DNA of 56,775 nt from NCBI GenBank assembly GCA_944321955.1, contig CALUNG010000015.1, positions 1 through 56,775 on the forward strand. The letters are read 5' to 3'. Source of the stretch: an uncultured Alistipes sp. (GTDB taxonomy: Bacteria; Bacteroidota; Bacteroidia; Bacteroidales; Rikenellaceae). Position numbers and translations under genes: made by a program. Below are positions 40,446-49,914 of the stretch, in pieces (position 1 is the stretch's first letter; each line of letters starts with the position of its first letter). Below the pieces are notes generated by a model that saw only the letters and a program-made list of their open reading frames with translations, made no database searches and was not told the origin of the DNA.

Positions 40446-43400
40446 ATGCTTATGGTTAGGAAAATTGTACTATCTATCGTTGCGGTTCTGGCAGCGGGGT
40501 GCTTTGCTCTCCAGGCTCAGAACGTGCAAATCTCGGGTACAGTTACTGAGACCGACGGAACGCCTATCGTCGGTGCAACCGTTGTAGTGGAGGGTACTAC
40601 CCTTGGTACTACGACCGGTACTGACGGTACGTACACCATTTCCGCTCCGGCCGAAAGCGTGCTCGCATTCTCGTTCCTCGGTTACAGGGAAGAGAAGGTA
40701 GCCGTCGCAGGCCAGACCACGATCAACGTACAGCTCGTCGACGAGTTGCGTGCGATCGAACAAGTGGTGGTTACGGCTTTCGGTCAGTCGAAAAAAGAGG
40801 CATTTACCGGTTCGGCAAAGGTCATCGGCGCCGAGGAACTTGCCAATTCACAGGTTTCCAATGCAATGGAGGCCCTGAAAGGTAAGGTATCGGGTGTCCA
40901 GATTTCGACCTCGACGGGTTCTCCAGGTGACACCAGCAACCCGACGGTACGTATCCGTGGTTTCAGTTCGATCAATGCAGGCAACGACCCGCTGATCGTA
41001 CTCGACGGAATACCCTACGACGGCAGCATATCCAACATCAACCCCAACGATATCGCATCCATGACGGTATTGAAGGACGCTGCTTCGAACGCCCTTTACG
41101 GTGCCCGCGGTGCCAACGGTGTGATCATGATCACCACCAAGAAATCGACTTCGCGTGAAGCAATCGTAAATGTGGATGCCAAGTGGGGTGTGAACTCGCG
41201 TGGCGTGCAGGACTACGACTACATCAAGAATCCGGCAGCCTACTACGAGCAGCACTACAAGGCTCTGAACAACTACTACCTCAGCAACGGTAAAAGCGCT
41301 GCCGAGGCACACCTGCTTGCTAACAACGCCCTGACGGGTCCGGCCGCAAGCGGTGGTCTGGTATATCAGACATTCTCGGTGCCCGACGGCCAGTTCTTCA
41401 TCGGCCAGAACGGCAAGGTCAACCCCAACGCCACTCCGGGCAACACCGTTACCTATGAGGGTCAGCAGTATTACCTCTATCCCGACAACTGGATGGACGA
41501 AATCCTCCAGAACTCGCTGCGTCAGGAGTACAACGCCAGTGTAGCCGGCGGTATCGGCGACGCCCAGTTCTACGCATCGTTCGGATACCTCAACAACAAG
41601 GGTATAATCAAGAACTCGGACTACGAACGTTATACGGCCCGCTTGAAGGCCGACTATCAGGCAAAGAAATGGCTGAAAGTCGGAGGAAACTTCTCGTACG
41701 CACACTCCGGCGGTAACACGACTGCAGAAGACGGCGTATCCAACTCCTCTGTAAACGTGTTTGCGGCTGCAACACAGATAGCGCCCATCTATCCTCTCTA
41801 CATACGAGACGCTCAGGGCAACATCATGACCGATGCCAACGGATACACGGTATACGACTACGGTGACGGCAGCAATGCAGGTCTCGAGCGTCCGGCATAT
41901 ACCGGTACCAACGCATACGGCGACCACCTGCTCAACAAGCAGTACTACGAGGGCAACACCTTCAACGCCAACGGTTACGTGGACATCAAGTTCCTCAAGG
42001 ACTTCACCTTCACGATGAATATCGGTACGGCTGTTGACGAAGCCCGCAGCACCGAACTGACAAACGCCTTCTACGGACAGTTTGCCAACAGCAACGGTAT
42101 CATCTCGAAGGTACACGCCCGCACATGGTCGTACAACTTCCAGCAGCTGCTCAACTGGAACCACAGCTTCGGCGATCACAACGTGGACATCATGCTCGGT
42201 CACGAGAACTACGACCACAACTACTACTACCTCTACGGTAACAAGAGCAACATGTTCTCGCCCGACAACCTCGAGCTCACCGGTGCCGTAAACGACGGTT
42301 CCGCAAGTTCGTATACGACCAACTACAACACCGAGGGTTACTTCGGCCGCGCGCAGTACAACTACATGGAGAAGGTCTTCTTCTCGGCTTCGTACCGTCG
42401 CGATGCATCGTCGCGCTTCCATCCCGATCACCGCTGGGGTAACTTCTGGTCGGTCGGCGGCGCGTGGATCATCAGCCGCGAGAACTGGTTCAATGCTTCG
42501 TGGATCGACATGCTGAAGATCAAGGCTTCGTACGGTTCGCAGGGTAACGACAACATCAGCAGTTTCCTCTATACCGATACATACGATATCGTAAACTCGG
42601 GTGGCAACGTGGCTCTGGTGCTCAATACCAAGGGTAACGAGAATATCACCTGGGAGACCAACGGCAACTTCAACGCCGGTATCGAGTTCGACCTCTTCGG
42701 CAGCCGCCTGAGCGGTGGTATCGAAGGATTCTACCGTAAGACTACCGACATGCTTTCATGGTTCACCGTACCGCCCTCGCTCGGTTACACCGGCTACTGG
42801 GCCAACATCGGTGACATGGTCAACGAAGGTGTCGAGGTTGAGTTGAGCGCAGTGCCCATCAGCACCAAGAACGTTCGCTGGAGCCTGAATGCCAACCTGA
42901 CCTATGTAAACAACAAGATCACCAAACTTGCCGATTCGCGCAAGACGATGACCACGTCGGAAGGTTACAAGGGTTACTCCTCGAGCGACCGCTTCTACGG
43001 TGAGGGACTTTCGCTCTACACATACTACATGCCTCAATATGCAGGCGTAGAGAAGACGACCGGTAAGCCGATGTGGTACATGGACGTTACGGATGCAAAC
43101 GGCAACGTAACGGGCCGTACTACCACCACCACGTACAGTGAAGCAACGTACTACGTATGCGGCGACCCGCTGCCCGACGCATACGGAGGTTTCGGTACCA
43201 CGATCGAGTTCTTCGGATTCGACTTCACGATCAACTTCACATATCAGATCGGCGGTCTGATCTACGACTCGGGCTACGCGGCACTGATGGGATCGCCTAC
43301 CACCGGTATGACTGGTACGAACTACCACAAGGATCTCTACAACGCGTGGACTCCGACGAACACCGATACGAACATACCGCGTTTCCAGTACGGTGACCTG

Positions 43401-43664
43401 TACAATACATCGTCGTCCAACCGTTTCCTTATCGACGGCAGTTACCTGAACCTGCAGAACATCAACTTCGGTTATACTCTGCCGCGCAAGTGGACCAACA
43501 AGATCAGCGTGGACAAGATCCGCATCTACCTTGCATGCGAGAACGTATGGTTGTGGTCGCGCCGCCAGGGCTTCGACCCGCGTCTGACGCTCACCGGCTC
43601 GAACAACGCAACCACCTATTCGGCAGTTCGCACGATCTCGGGCGGTATCAACCTGACGTTCTAA
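40446..43664 (+). CDS. SusC/RagA-family TonB-dependent receptor
   Basis: A 1072-residue outer-membrane receptor. Signal peptide 1-25; a carboxypeptidase-regulatory-like beta domain at about 27-105 (VQISGTVTETDGTPIVGATVVV); TonB box region EQVVVTAFG at about 107; plug at 115-230 with RIRGFSSINAGNDPLIVLDG and NALYGARGANGVIMITTKK; a 22-strand barrel from about 240, ending in Phe (ISGGINLTF). With SusD it imports glycans or peptides by TonB energy. There is no N-terminal STN domain, so it is not an anti-sigma-linked transducer. It is first in a four-gene operon. Start ATG 40446 or 40452 are both possible. Confidence 0.96.
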   Translation: MLMVRKIVLSIVAVLAAGCFALQAQNVQISGTVTETDGTPIVGATVVVEGTTLGTTTGTDGTYTISAPAESVLAFSFLGYREEKVAVAGQTTINVQLVDELRAIEQVVVTAFGQSKKEAFTGSAKVIGAEELANSQVSNAMEALKGKVSGVQISTSTGSPGDTSNPTVRIRGFSSINAGNDPLIVLDGIPYDGSISNINPNDIASMTVLKDAASNALYGARGANGVIMITTKKSTSREAIVNVDAKWGVNSRGVQDYDYIKNPAAYYEQHYKALNNYYLSNGKSAAEAHLLANNALTGPAASGGLVYQTFSVPDGQFFIGQNGKVNPNATPGNTVTYEGQQYYLYPDNWMDEILQNSLRQEYNASVAGGIGDAQFYASFGYLNNKGIIKNSDYERYTARLKADYQAKKWLKVGGNFSYAHSGGNTTAEDGVSNSSVNVFAAATQIAPIYPLYIRDAQGNIMTDANGYTVYDYGDGSNAGLERPAYTGTNAYGDHLLNKQYYEGNTFNANGYVDIKFLKDFTFTMNIGTAVDEARSTELTNAFYGQFANSNGIISKVHARTWSYNFQQLLNWNHSFGDHNVDIMLGHENYDHNYYYLYGNKSNMFSPDNLELTGAVNDGSASSYTTNYNTEGYFGRAQYNYMEKVFFSASYRRDASSRFHPDHRWGNFWSVGGAWIISRENWFNASWIDMLKIKASYGSQGNDNISSFLYTDTYDIVNSGGNVALVLNTKGNENITWETNGNFNAGIEFDLFGSRLSGGIEGFYRKTTDMLSWFTVPPSLGYTGYWANIGDMVNEGVEVELSAVPISTKNVRWSLNANLTYVNNKITKLADSRKTMTTSEGYKGYSSSDRFYGEGLSLYTYYMPQYAGVEKTTGKPMWYMDVTDANGNVTGRTTTTTYSEATYYVCGDPLPDAYGGFGTTIEFFGFDFTINFTYQIGGLIYDSGYAALMGSPTTGMTGTNYHKDLYNAWTPTNTDTNIPRFQYGDLYNTSSSNRFLIDGSYLNLQNINFGYTLPRKWTNKISVDKIRIYLACENVWLWSRRQGFDPRLTLTGSNNATTYSAVRTISGGINLTF

Positions 43665-43700
43665 TTATTGTCGAATGCTAAAGAAAGGAGAACAAAGACT

Positions 43701-45305
43701 ATGAAAAACATATTGAAAATCGGAATTGCGACGCTTGCGAGTGCAGCGCTTCTGAGCGGTTGCATCAAGGAATCGTTCCCCACGAGCGTTGCCAGCAACG
43801 AGCAGGTGAACTCCAATCCGGCAGCCCTCGAATCGATGGTGAACGGTATGGCGGCGTTCGTCAACAAACTGGACGTTCTGGGTGGAGAAAAACACTACGA
43901 CTGGGGTTATCCGTCGATAATGATGATCCGCGACCTGATGTGCGAGGACATGTCCACCGTATCGAGCGGTTACGAGCACTTCTCAGACTGGATCAAGAAC
44001 CAGTATCAGGGCGAGGACTACATATTCCCGCAGTATCTGTGGAACTTCTATACCCAGTTCCTGCAGACGGCCAATGCGGTAATCGGAGCCGTAGACGAGT
44101 CATCGGCTTCGCAGACCCAGAAATACTATCTGGCAATGGCATACTGCTACCGTGCCCTGATCAACCTCGACATGGGCCGCATGTATGAGTTCAAGAGAAA
44201 CAACTATACGACGGCTCCCGAACTCGAAGGTCTGACTATTCCCCTTATCAAGGAGAACATGACCGAGGAGGAGGCCCGCAACAACCCGCGCGTACCGAAA
44301 GAGGCACTGCTCGAGTTCATTATGGGCGACCTGGCAAAGGCCATCGATTTCTTCGGCGGCAACAGCGAAGACGGCACGACCTTCTCGCGCAGCAGCATGA
44401 ACCAGCCGGATCTGAGCGTAGCATACGGTCTCCAGGCCCGTGCTTACATGTGGGCCGAGGACTATACCAACGCCAAAATCGCTGCACAGAACGCACTCAA
44501 AGCCGGCAAGTACACCCCGCTGAACGAATCGCAGTGGACCGATACTACCAACGGCTTCAACAATGCAACCTCGCAGTCCTCGTGGATGTGGGCGTCGATT
44601 CTGGCCAAGGAGGATGATGTCGTAAAGACCTCCATCCTGAACTGGGCTTCGTGGATGTGCTCCGAGACTTCGTTCGGATATGCATTCGCAGGTCCGTTCC
44701 GTCTGGCCGACGTGAACTTCTATTCGCAGATACCCGATGCAGACTGGCGCAAGAAGTCGTGGGTAGCTCCTGCCGGTTCGGCAATCGAAGTTCCCATGGT
44801 AGCCAGCACATCGTCCTACGACAACACCAAACTTCCCGAGTACGCATGCGTGAAGTTCCGTCCGGGTGACGGCGCTCCCGATGACTACAACGTAGGTGCA
44901 GTGGTCGATATTCCGCTGATGCGTTGCGAGGAGATGTACTTCATCATCGCAGAGTGCGATGCACACAACGGCTCTTCGGCATCGCTTGTAGACTTCATGC
45001 GCTCGTATCGCTATCCGAGCTACACATGCAATGCTTCGAGTACAGATGCCATCGTCGATGAATGCATACTCCAGAAGCGTATAGAGTTCTGGGGCGAGGG
45101 AATCATCATGTTCGACTACAAGCGACTGAACAAGTCGATCAACCGAGCATATGAGGGAACGAACCACATCGAAGGCTCTCGCTTCAACACCAACGGTCTG
45201 GCTCCCTGGATGAACTTCTGTATCGTCCGCAGCGAGCATGACGCCAACCTGGCTTGTGTTTCGAATCCCGATCCGTCGGATCTGGTGGAAGATATTGGCG
45301 AATAG
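43701..45305 (+). CDS. SusD/RagB-family nutrient-binding lipoprotein
   Basis: A 534-residue lipoprotein, lipobox LSGC with Cys at about 21. SusD-like features: PQYLWNFYTQFLQTANAVIGAV, QKYYLAMAYCYRALINLDMGRMYEF (helical TPR-like core), LSVAYGLQARAYMWAEDY, and VDIPLMRCEEMYFIIAECDA near 395-415. SusD caps the SusC barrel and binds the ligand. It starts 36 bases after SusC; an AAGGAG sequence near 43685 may help initiation. Substrate unknown, as no degradative enzyme is linked. Confidence 0.95.
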   Translation: MKNILKIGIATLASAALLSGCIKESFPTSVASNEQVNSNPAALESMVNGMAAFVNKLDVLGGEKHYDWGYPSIMMIRDLMCEDMSTVSSGYEHFSDWIKNQYQGEDYIFPQYLWNFYTQFLQTANAVIGAVDESSASQTQKYYLAMAYCYRALINLDMGRMYEFKRNNYTTAPELEGLTIPLIKENMTEEEARNNPRVPKEALLEFIMGDLAKAIDFFGGNSEDGTTFSRSSMNQPDLSVAYGLQARAYMWAEDYTNAKIAAQNALKAGKYTPLNESQWTDTTNGFNNATSQSSWMWASILAKEDDVVKTSILNWASWMCSETSFGYAFAGPFRLADVNFYSQIPDADWRKKSWVAPAGSAIEVPMVASTSSYDNTKLPEYACVKFRPGDGAPDDYNVGAVVDIPLMRCEEMYFIIAECDAHNGSSASLVDFMRSYRYPSYTCNASSTDAIVDECILQKRIEFWGEGIIMFDYKRLNKSINRAYEGTNHIEGSRFNTNGLAPWMNFCIVRSEHDANLACVSNPDPSDLVEDIGE

Positions 45306-45323
45306 TATAAACCGTAAAATGAG

Positions 45324-47801
45324 ATGAAAAAGATGAAAACGATTAAAAATATATTATATCTGCTCGTAGCCGCCGGATCAATCGCGTTGGTCGGTTGCGT
45401 GAAGGACGAAACCTACACGAAGGGTGGAGACCTCGACGGCGAGCGCATATATATAGACAACAGCAAATCGGTATTCTACGTTCAGACAGCCGAGGAGAAA
45501 GCCGAGGAGAATGCCCAGCTGGCCAAACTGAGCCGCGGTCTGAAGCAGAACATCGAATCGACCGACGACGACAAATCGGTTACGCTCAATCTTTGCCGCT
45601 TGAACTCGAAGCTTGCGACATACACTACCACCGTCGAGCTGACATTGCCGTCGGACAGCTATCAGCTCTTCACGCTGCCTGCAGGAGCTACTCAGAGCGG
45701 AGCCGGCACTGGAACGGTTATCTACTCGTTCGAGGTATCGTTTGACGAAGGCGCAGACAAGACCACGTTCGACATAGGCTTCGATATTGCCGAGCTTACT
45801 GCGAATGTTGAATATAACATGACAGCGACCATCGCTGACGATGGCAATACGACCAACTATGGCGCGTCTGCATTCGACTTTCTCATTTGCCACAAAGCAC
45901 AAGTTGAGTTACCGTTTACTGATATAGGTAAAGTAACACTGACCGAATCGTTCTTCAGGGATATACTTGGATATGCGCTCGGATCATACTCTGATTGTGT
46001 TATACAAATTCATAACGATGACCTTGAGGCAATAAACAAGGCAAAAGAGACAGGTGGCGAACCACAGTTCGATTACGTTGGCGTACGCTTCTTCATTCCC
46101 AGACTCATGTACCAGATAGCAGCTGCCTCCATAGAGGCGGGTGAGACTGAGTTCACCGAGGAAGATCTCGAATACTTTGCAAATGGAGACGGACTGATAT
46201 TGACGATGACACCACAGTATGAGCCAATCGAAGAAGATGCGGCCCCAAATTATCCGCACCCGCTTCAACCTACTGTGCAAACAACCGGATATCCGAAATC
46301 TTCAGTTATAGGTGTAAACTCTATTGATGGCAGTTTATTTACCGGGGGACTTAGCGAAAGTGAGTACGTATTCCTGGCGACTGTACCTGTAAATATTCAA
46401 GATTATGGAGAAACATACATAGTCAAGTTCCCTGATTCCTACAACTTCGGCACCAACTCCAGAGCACTGAATACCTATGTATACGGTATCTCATATTGGG
46501 CTATCAACAGCCCGAATGGCACTTTGTGGCCAATGCCGTTGACAATAACATGGGATGTCAATGAACTTGAGCCTAACTGGGATACATACTTCACCGTAAA
46601 CTATAATACGAGCGTCGATTACGTCAAGGCAAAAGGAAGCGGAACGTTCTCGTCAACGGCATTCCCGACGACAGAGGGCGGTGAAAGCAAGCCTCAGACC
46701 TGGAATCAGGACCTCTATGTCGGCTATGATACGGCTACGAGCCAGCAGGTTTACTACCTGCCCAACGTATATCAGACGGTTCTCGGGGAAGAGAAAGACT
46801 ACGGTCTGGCAGCTCTCGTTAACGGTTCGGCAGTGACTGTAGCATCGAGACAGCAGCTCGGCATGCAGTGGAACGGCAATGAAATCTATGCACAGCAGAG
46901 CGAGAACATCAACAGCTCCATCGAGTTCGCAGAGGATGGATCGCTCAAGAAACTGACGCTTGGCGTGGCATTCGTTCTCGGAAACGGCAATATCCTTGCC
47001 GACTACACCGAGACCTATGAGTTCAACTCCTCTGCATCAGGTGCGGAAGCATTCTTCGGGACATACACGCAGGCTGCATACAAAATCTACTCACCTTATT
47101 ATGGTGAAGACGGCAAAACGGAGCTTGAGCCGCAGCCTTCGCCGATAAGTTCGACAGTAACCATATCGCAGGCTCTCGACAGCAGCAACAAGCCTGTTGC
47201 CGGCAAGGTCTTCATCGAAGGATTGGTAGACTCGTGGTACATTTCACAGTACGGACTTGAAGACGGCCGACTTGTGGGCGAGTACGATGCAACATCGAAC
47301 TGCATCATCGTTCCGGCACAGTATCTCTACAAGCCCGAATGGGATCTCGGTCTCGGATTCCCGATTCTGCCATACTTCCAGCCGGGTGTAGGTGGATGTA
47401 GCAGTTACAAAATAGACGAGGATATCTATTGGATAAGCGATATTGCTGCAGCAAGCGAATCGTGTGCACTCTATCTTGATGAAGAAGGTAACCTTACGTT
47501 GGGATTCTCAACGACGGATACCACCGGAAATCAGACCGACTCGTATGCAATACAGTTGAACTACCTCAATACACAGTATCTTGAGTTTACGTACCTTCAG
47601 GACCTCTACGCGGCAGTTCCTGCAGCCGGTCCCATAACGTTCACCCGCGCAACTGCAAGCGGAAGCTCCGTAAAGACTCAGAGTGCAGTAAAGCATGCAG
47701 CAAAGAACTACAAGGTAGTGAAGTCCTCCAACAAGAGCGCTGCTGCTTATGAGTTCAAGGAGATCGGCAAGTCGATCAACCCCGAACAACTCGGAAGATA
47801 A
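45324..47801 (+). CDS. Large lipoprotein, SusE/SusF-position surface protein with mosaic composition
   Basis: An 825-residue lipoprotein; lipobox LVGC with Cys at about 25. Residues about 40-175 look like an Ig-like beta-sandwich similar to DUF1735-type domains (SVTLNLCRLNSKLATYTTTVELTLP). The rest is beta-rich with many Tyr/Trp, and has no catalytic motif. By position (third gene after susC and susD) it should be a surface glycan- or ligand-binding protein. The gene is a mosaic: from about 45,790 to 46,620 GC falls to about 40-45%, while the flanks are about 55-60%. The frame stays intact throughout. It ends 72 bases before the fourth gene. Confidence 0.85.
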   Translation: MKKMKTIKNILYLLVAAGSIALVGCVKDETYTKGGDLDGERIYIDNSKSVFYVQTAEEKAEENAQLAKLSRGLKQNIESTDDDKSVTLNLCRLNSKLATYTTTVELTLPSDSYQLFTLPAGATQSGAGTGTVIYSFEVSFDEGADKTTFDIGFDIAELTANVEYNMTATIADDGNTTNYGASAFDFLICHKAQVELPFTDIGKVTLTESFFRDILGYALGSYSDCVIQIHNDDLEAINKAKETGGEPQFDYVGVRFFIPRLMYQIAAASIEAGETEFTEEDLEYFANGDGLILTMTPQYEPIEEDAAPNYPHPLQPTVQTTGYPKSSVIGVNSIDGSLFTGGLSESEYVFLATVPVNIQDYGETYIVKFPDSYNFGTNSRALNTYVYGISYWAINSPNGTLWPMPLTITWDVNELEPNWDTYFTVNYNTSVDYVKAKGSGTFSSTAFPTTEGGESKPQTWNQDLYVGYDTATSQQVYYLPNVYQTVLGEEKDYGLAALVNGSAVTVASRQQLGMQWNGNEIYAQQSENINSSIEFAEDGSLKKLTLGVAFVLGNGNILADYTETYEFNSSASGAEAFFGTYTQAAYKIYSPYYGEDGKTELEPQPSPISSTVTISQALDSSNKPVAGKVFIEGLVDSWYISQYGLEDGRLVGEYDATSNCIIVPAQYLYKPEWDLGLGFPILPYFQPGVGGCSSYKIDEDIYWISDIAAASESCALYLDEEGNLTLGFSTTDTTGNQTDSYAIQLNYLNTQYLEFTYLQDLYAAVPAAGPITFTRATASGSSVKTQSAVKHAAKNYKVVKSSNKSAAAYEFKEIGKSINPEQLGR

Positions 47802-47822
47802 CATTAATAACGGCAAGGAGGG

Positions 47823-47842
47823 GTTGCGGTCCCGACCGCAAC
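47823..47842 (+). other. Intercistronic hairpin in the SusCD operon
   Basis: GTTGCGGTC and GACCGCAAC form a 9-base stem with a tiny loop between the third and fourth genes. No T-tract follows, so it is more likely an mRNA stability or processing element than a terminator. Confidence 0.5.
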
Positions 47843-47873
47843 TCTCTCCAAACCATTAAAACATGAGAATAGT

Positions 47874-48542
47874 ATGAAGAAGATATTATTTATATTAAGT
47901 GTAGCGCTTCTGACGGTGGGTTGTAACGACAAGGAGGAGTTCACACCCGTCAAGGGCTCAATGCCCGTAACGGTAACGCTCTCTTATGACAATGCCAACA
48001 GTTTATCGTCTAACACGTTGAACAGAGCATTGATTTACGAGCAGAACGGAGCACAGATCAAACTGTCGATCCTTGCAGATGACAAGGATGCCAAGACGTT
48101 CTATCTGACTGCAGCCATTGTAGACGAGAGCGGTGATACGCAGCTTCTCGACAGCCAGATAACCGAGGTTGAAAATGCTGTCAAGAGCGTTGCGGACATC
48201 AACATCACGACACTTCCCGACGACGGAGCATTCCAGGGTCAGGTATATCTTCCCGATGCTACCGAGCTGCAGGAGAAGAAAGAAGCGGATGATCCCAACG
48301 TATGGAAGACTCCCGAAGCCAAAGGTTACATCGTACGTTACGTGTCGCCGGAAGAGGGCGGAAAGAATATCTACTTCGCCGTAACGGTAGACTCCGTAAC
48401 CATGACTGAAACCGTTACAGTAACTGAGATCGAATCTCCATACGGAGACGATGAGCCGTACACTACCGTTGAAAAGAAGACTTATATGGTTTCTGCAGTC
48501 ATCAGCTACAAGGCATTCGATCAGAACGGCTGGATAAACTAA
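47874..48542 (+). CDS. Small lipoprotein, fourth gene of the SusCD operon
   Basis: A 222-residue lipoprotein; lipobox LTVGC with Cys at about 17. Residues 25-115 seem to be one beta domain (GSMPVTVTLSYDNANSLSSN). A second domain of about 85 residues ends at the C-terminus (YFAVTVDSVTMTETVTVTEIE, then TYMVSAVISYKAFDQNG). No family recognised. By operon position it is a likely surface or periplasmic accessory to the SusCD transporter. A strong terminator lies 90 bases downstream. Confidence 0.8.
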   Translation: MKKILFILSVALLTVGCNDKEEFTPVKGSMPVTVTLSYDNANSLSSNTLNRALIYEQNGAQIKLSILADDKDAKTFYLTAAIVDESGDTQLLDSQITEVENAVKSVADINITTLPDDGAFQGQVYLPDATELQEKKEADDPNVWKTPEAKGYIVRYVSPEEGGKNIYFAVTVDSVTMTETVTVTEIESPYGDDEPYTTVEKKTYMVSAVISYKAFDQNGWIN

Positions 48543-48630
48543 CAAACCGATATTTGCCGGAGGGGGCAGTCATAGCGGCCATGGATTTTATGGCCACGCG
48601 AACAGCTGAAACTCCGACAGCGGTTTACAC

Positions 48631-48667
48631 AAGCCGCAATCTCAAATTTGAGATTGCGGCTTTTTTA
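48631..48667 (+). terminator. Terminator of the SusCD operon
   Basis: A perfect 16-base palindrome (AAGCCGCAATCTCAAA with TTTGAGATTGCGGCTT) followed by TTTTATT. It closes the four-gene operon. Confidence 0.93.
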
Positions 48668-48974
48668 TTGGCCCCTACTCATACGGCACACAAGCCTGAA
48701 TGACGGCAGCAAGCGCAGCTCCGCATGGCTGCTGACAAACAAATGCCACTCGATGCAAACCGCTATCGCACATATCACCATCACAATTCATGCCCACGGA
48801 CATGTCGCCATCGCGCATGGCGTCTACTACAATATCTTATCGCACGTCTGCCACAGACGTAACGACAATTTCATCCCGTATATGGGACGGCAATATGCAG
48901 GAAATATGAGCCTTGTTTCACCGGCTCAAAAGAGATCCAAATGAAAAAAAGCAGCATTTTCTTCAAAAAAACAC
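48668..48974. other. Intergenic stretch before the PspC operon
   Basis: About 300 bases with no credible gene, hairpin or promoter. The short plus-strand open frame is not supported by any family or start signal. The end of it leads into the operator of the PspC operon. Confidence 0.5.
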
Positions 48975-48993
48975 TACTATGTGTTGCATAGTA
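48975..48993. promoter_or_regulatory. Palindromic operator overlapping the -33 box of the PspC-PadR operon
   Basis: TACTATG at 48975-48981 and CATAGTA at 48987-48993, with a 5-base centre (TGTTG). The centre contains the -33 TTG (48984-48986), so a bound protein would block RNA polymerase. It contains the ATGT...GCAT form close to known PadR sites. Since the operon encodes a PadR regulator, autoregulation is the natural inference. Confidence 0.6.
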
Positions 48994-49014
48994 TTAAAAT
49001 TGTTCATATATTTG
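48984..49014 (+). promoter_or_regulatory. -33/-7 promoter of the PspC-PadR operon
   Basis: TTG at 48984-48986, 20 bases, TATATTTG at 49007-49014. The ATG lies 44 bases downstream. Confidence 0.9.
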
Positions 49015-49058
49015 CATTGGAATAATATTGAACACGACATAAAACAACCTCTTACCCA

Positions 49059-49559
49059 ATGAAAGAGACAGTAAACGTGAGCATAGCCTCACAAGCCTTC
49101 ACCCTCGACAAGGACGCCTACGAAGTACTGTCGGCATACCTCAAGGAGGTCAGGAAACACATCTCGGCCGACGATAACGAAACGATGGTCGACGTGGAGT
49201 CCCGTCTTGCGGAGCTGTTCCGCGAGAAGAAGCCATCGTCCATGATGGTCATATCGTTGAGCGACGTACGTGCAGCCATGGCGCAACTCGGCACGCCCAA
49301 CGACTTCGGAGAGCAGCAGTACGACACCGTCGATACGGACGAAGCACAACCGAAAGAGCATCGACTTGTCCGTTCACGCACCGACCGCGTACTGGCAGGC
49401 GTATGCGGCGGTCTGGCCGAATATCTCGGTTTCGATGTACAACTGTTGCGACTTGCAACGCTTCTATTGATACTGTTGGGAGGTTTGTCGATATGGGTTT
49501 ACGTGATCCTGTGGATCGTAATACCCGAAGCACCCTTGACAACGAAACAAATGAAATAA
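49059..49559 (+). CDS. PspC-domain membrane protein with N-terminal signature module
   Basis: A 166-residue protein. Residues 1-70 are a soluble module (VSIASQAFTLDKDAYEVLSAYL, then VDVESRLAELF) that also opens the fourth protein of this operon. Residues about 105-160 form a PspC domain: RSRTDRVLAGVCGGLAEYLGFDVQLLRLATLLLILLGGLSIWVYVILW. PspC proteins sit in the inner membrane and, in enterobacteria, sense secretin or envelope stress. It is first in a four-gene operon: PspC, PadR, DUF2807 and a longer PspC. The intergenic gap to padR is two bases. Confidence 0.93.
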   Translation: MKETVNVSIASQAFTLDKDAYEVLSAYLKEVRKHISADDNETMVDVESRLAELFREKKPSSMMVISLSDVRAAMAQLGTPNDFGEQQYDTVDTDEAQPKEHRLVRSRTDRVLAGVCGGLAEYLGFDVQLLRLATLLLILLGGLSIWVYVILWIVIPEAPLTTKQMK

Positions 49560-49561
49560 CC

Positions 49562-49891
49562 ATGAACGAAGAAAATGTAAAAGCGCAGATGCGCAAGGGA
49601 ATTCTGGAGTACTGCATACTCGCCATCATTTCGCGCGAGGATTCGTACGCTCCGAAGATCATTGCGGAGCTCAAGCAGGCGCATATGATAGTAGTCGAGG
49701 GTACGCTCTACCCCATACTCACGCGCCAGAAAAATGCAGGCCTTCTGACATACAGATGGGAGGAGTCGCCACAGGGGCCTCCGCGCAAGTACTACATGCT
49801 GACCGACAAGGGACGCGAACATCTGAAGATGCTCGACGAGACATGGGACGAGCTTGTCGAGCAGATAAAAAAGATTCGTCAAAAAGAATAG
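49562..49891 (+). CDS. PadR-family transcriptional regulator
   Basis: A 109-residue winged-helix protein of the short PadR type. QMRKGILEYCILAIISRED at the N-terminus is helix 1, PKIIAELKQAHMIVVEGTLYPILTRQKNAGLL is the helix-turn-helix region, and RWEESPQGPPRKYYMLTDKGREHL is the wing. PadR repressors bind palindromes and are relieved by small molecules. The ATG at 49562 opens the conserved helix; a longer frame goes into the PspC gene. It may control its own operon through the palindrome at 48975-48993. Confidence 0.93.
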   Translation: MNEENVKAQMRKGILEYCILAIISREDSYAPKIIAELKQAHMIVVEGTLYPILTRQKNAGLLTYRWEESPQGPPRKYYMLTDKGREHLKMLDETWDELVEQIKKIRQKE

Positions 49892-49914
49892 CAAACACTA
49901 AAGAGTCAAGAGCC

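Noticed and set aside
40848-42431. A 527-codon minus-strand frame inside the SusC gene
   Set aside because: Val/Leu-rich antisense translation of a well-supported SusC receptor.
48648-48944. A 98-codon plus-strand frame between the SusCD and PspC operons
   Set aside because: It begins inside the terminator, has no family features and no promoter.
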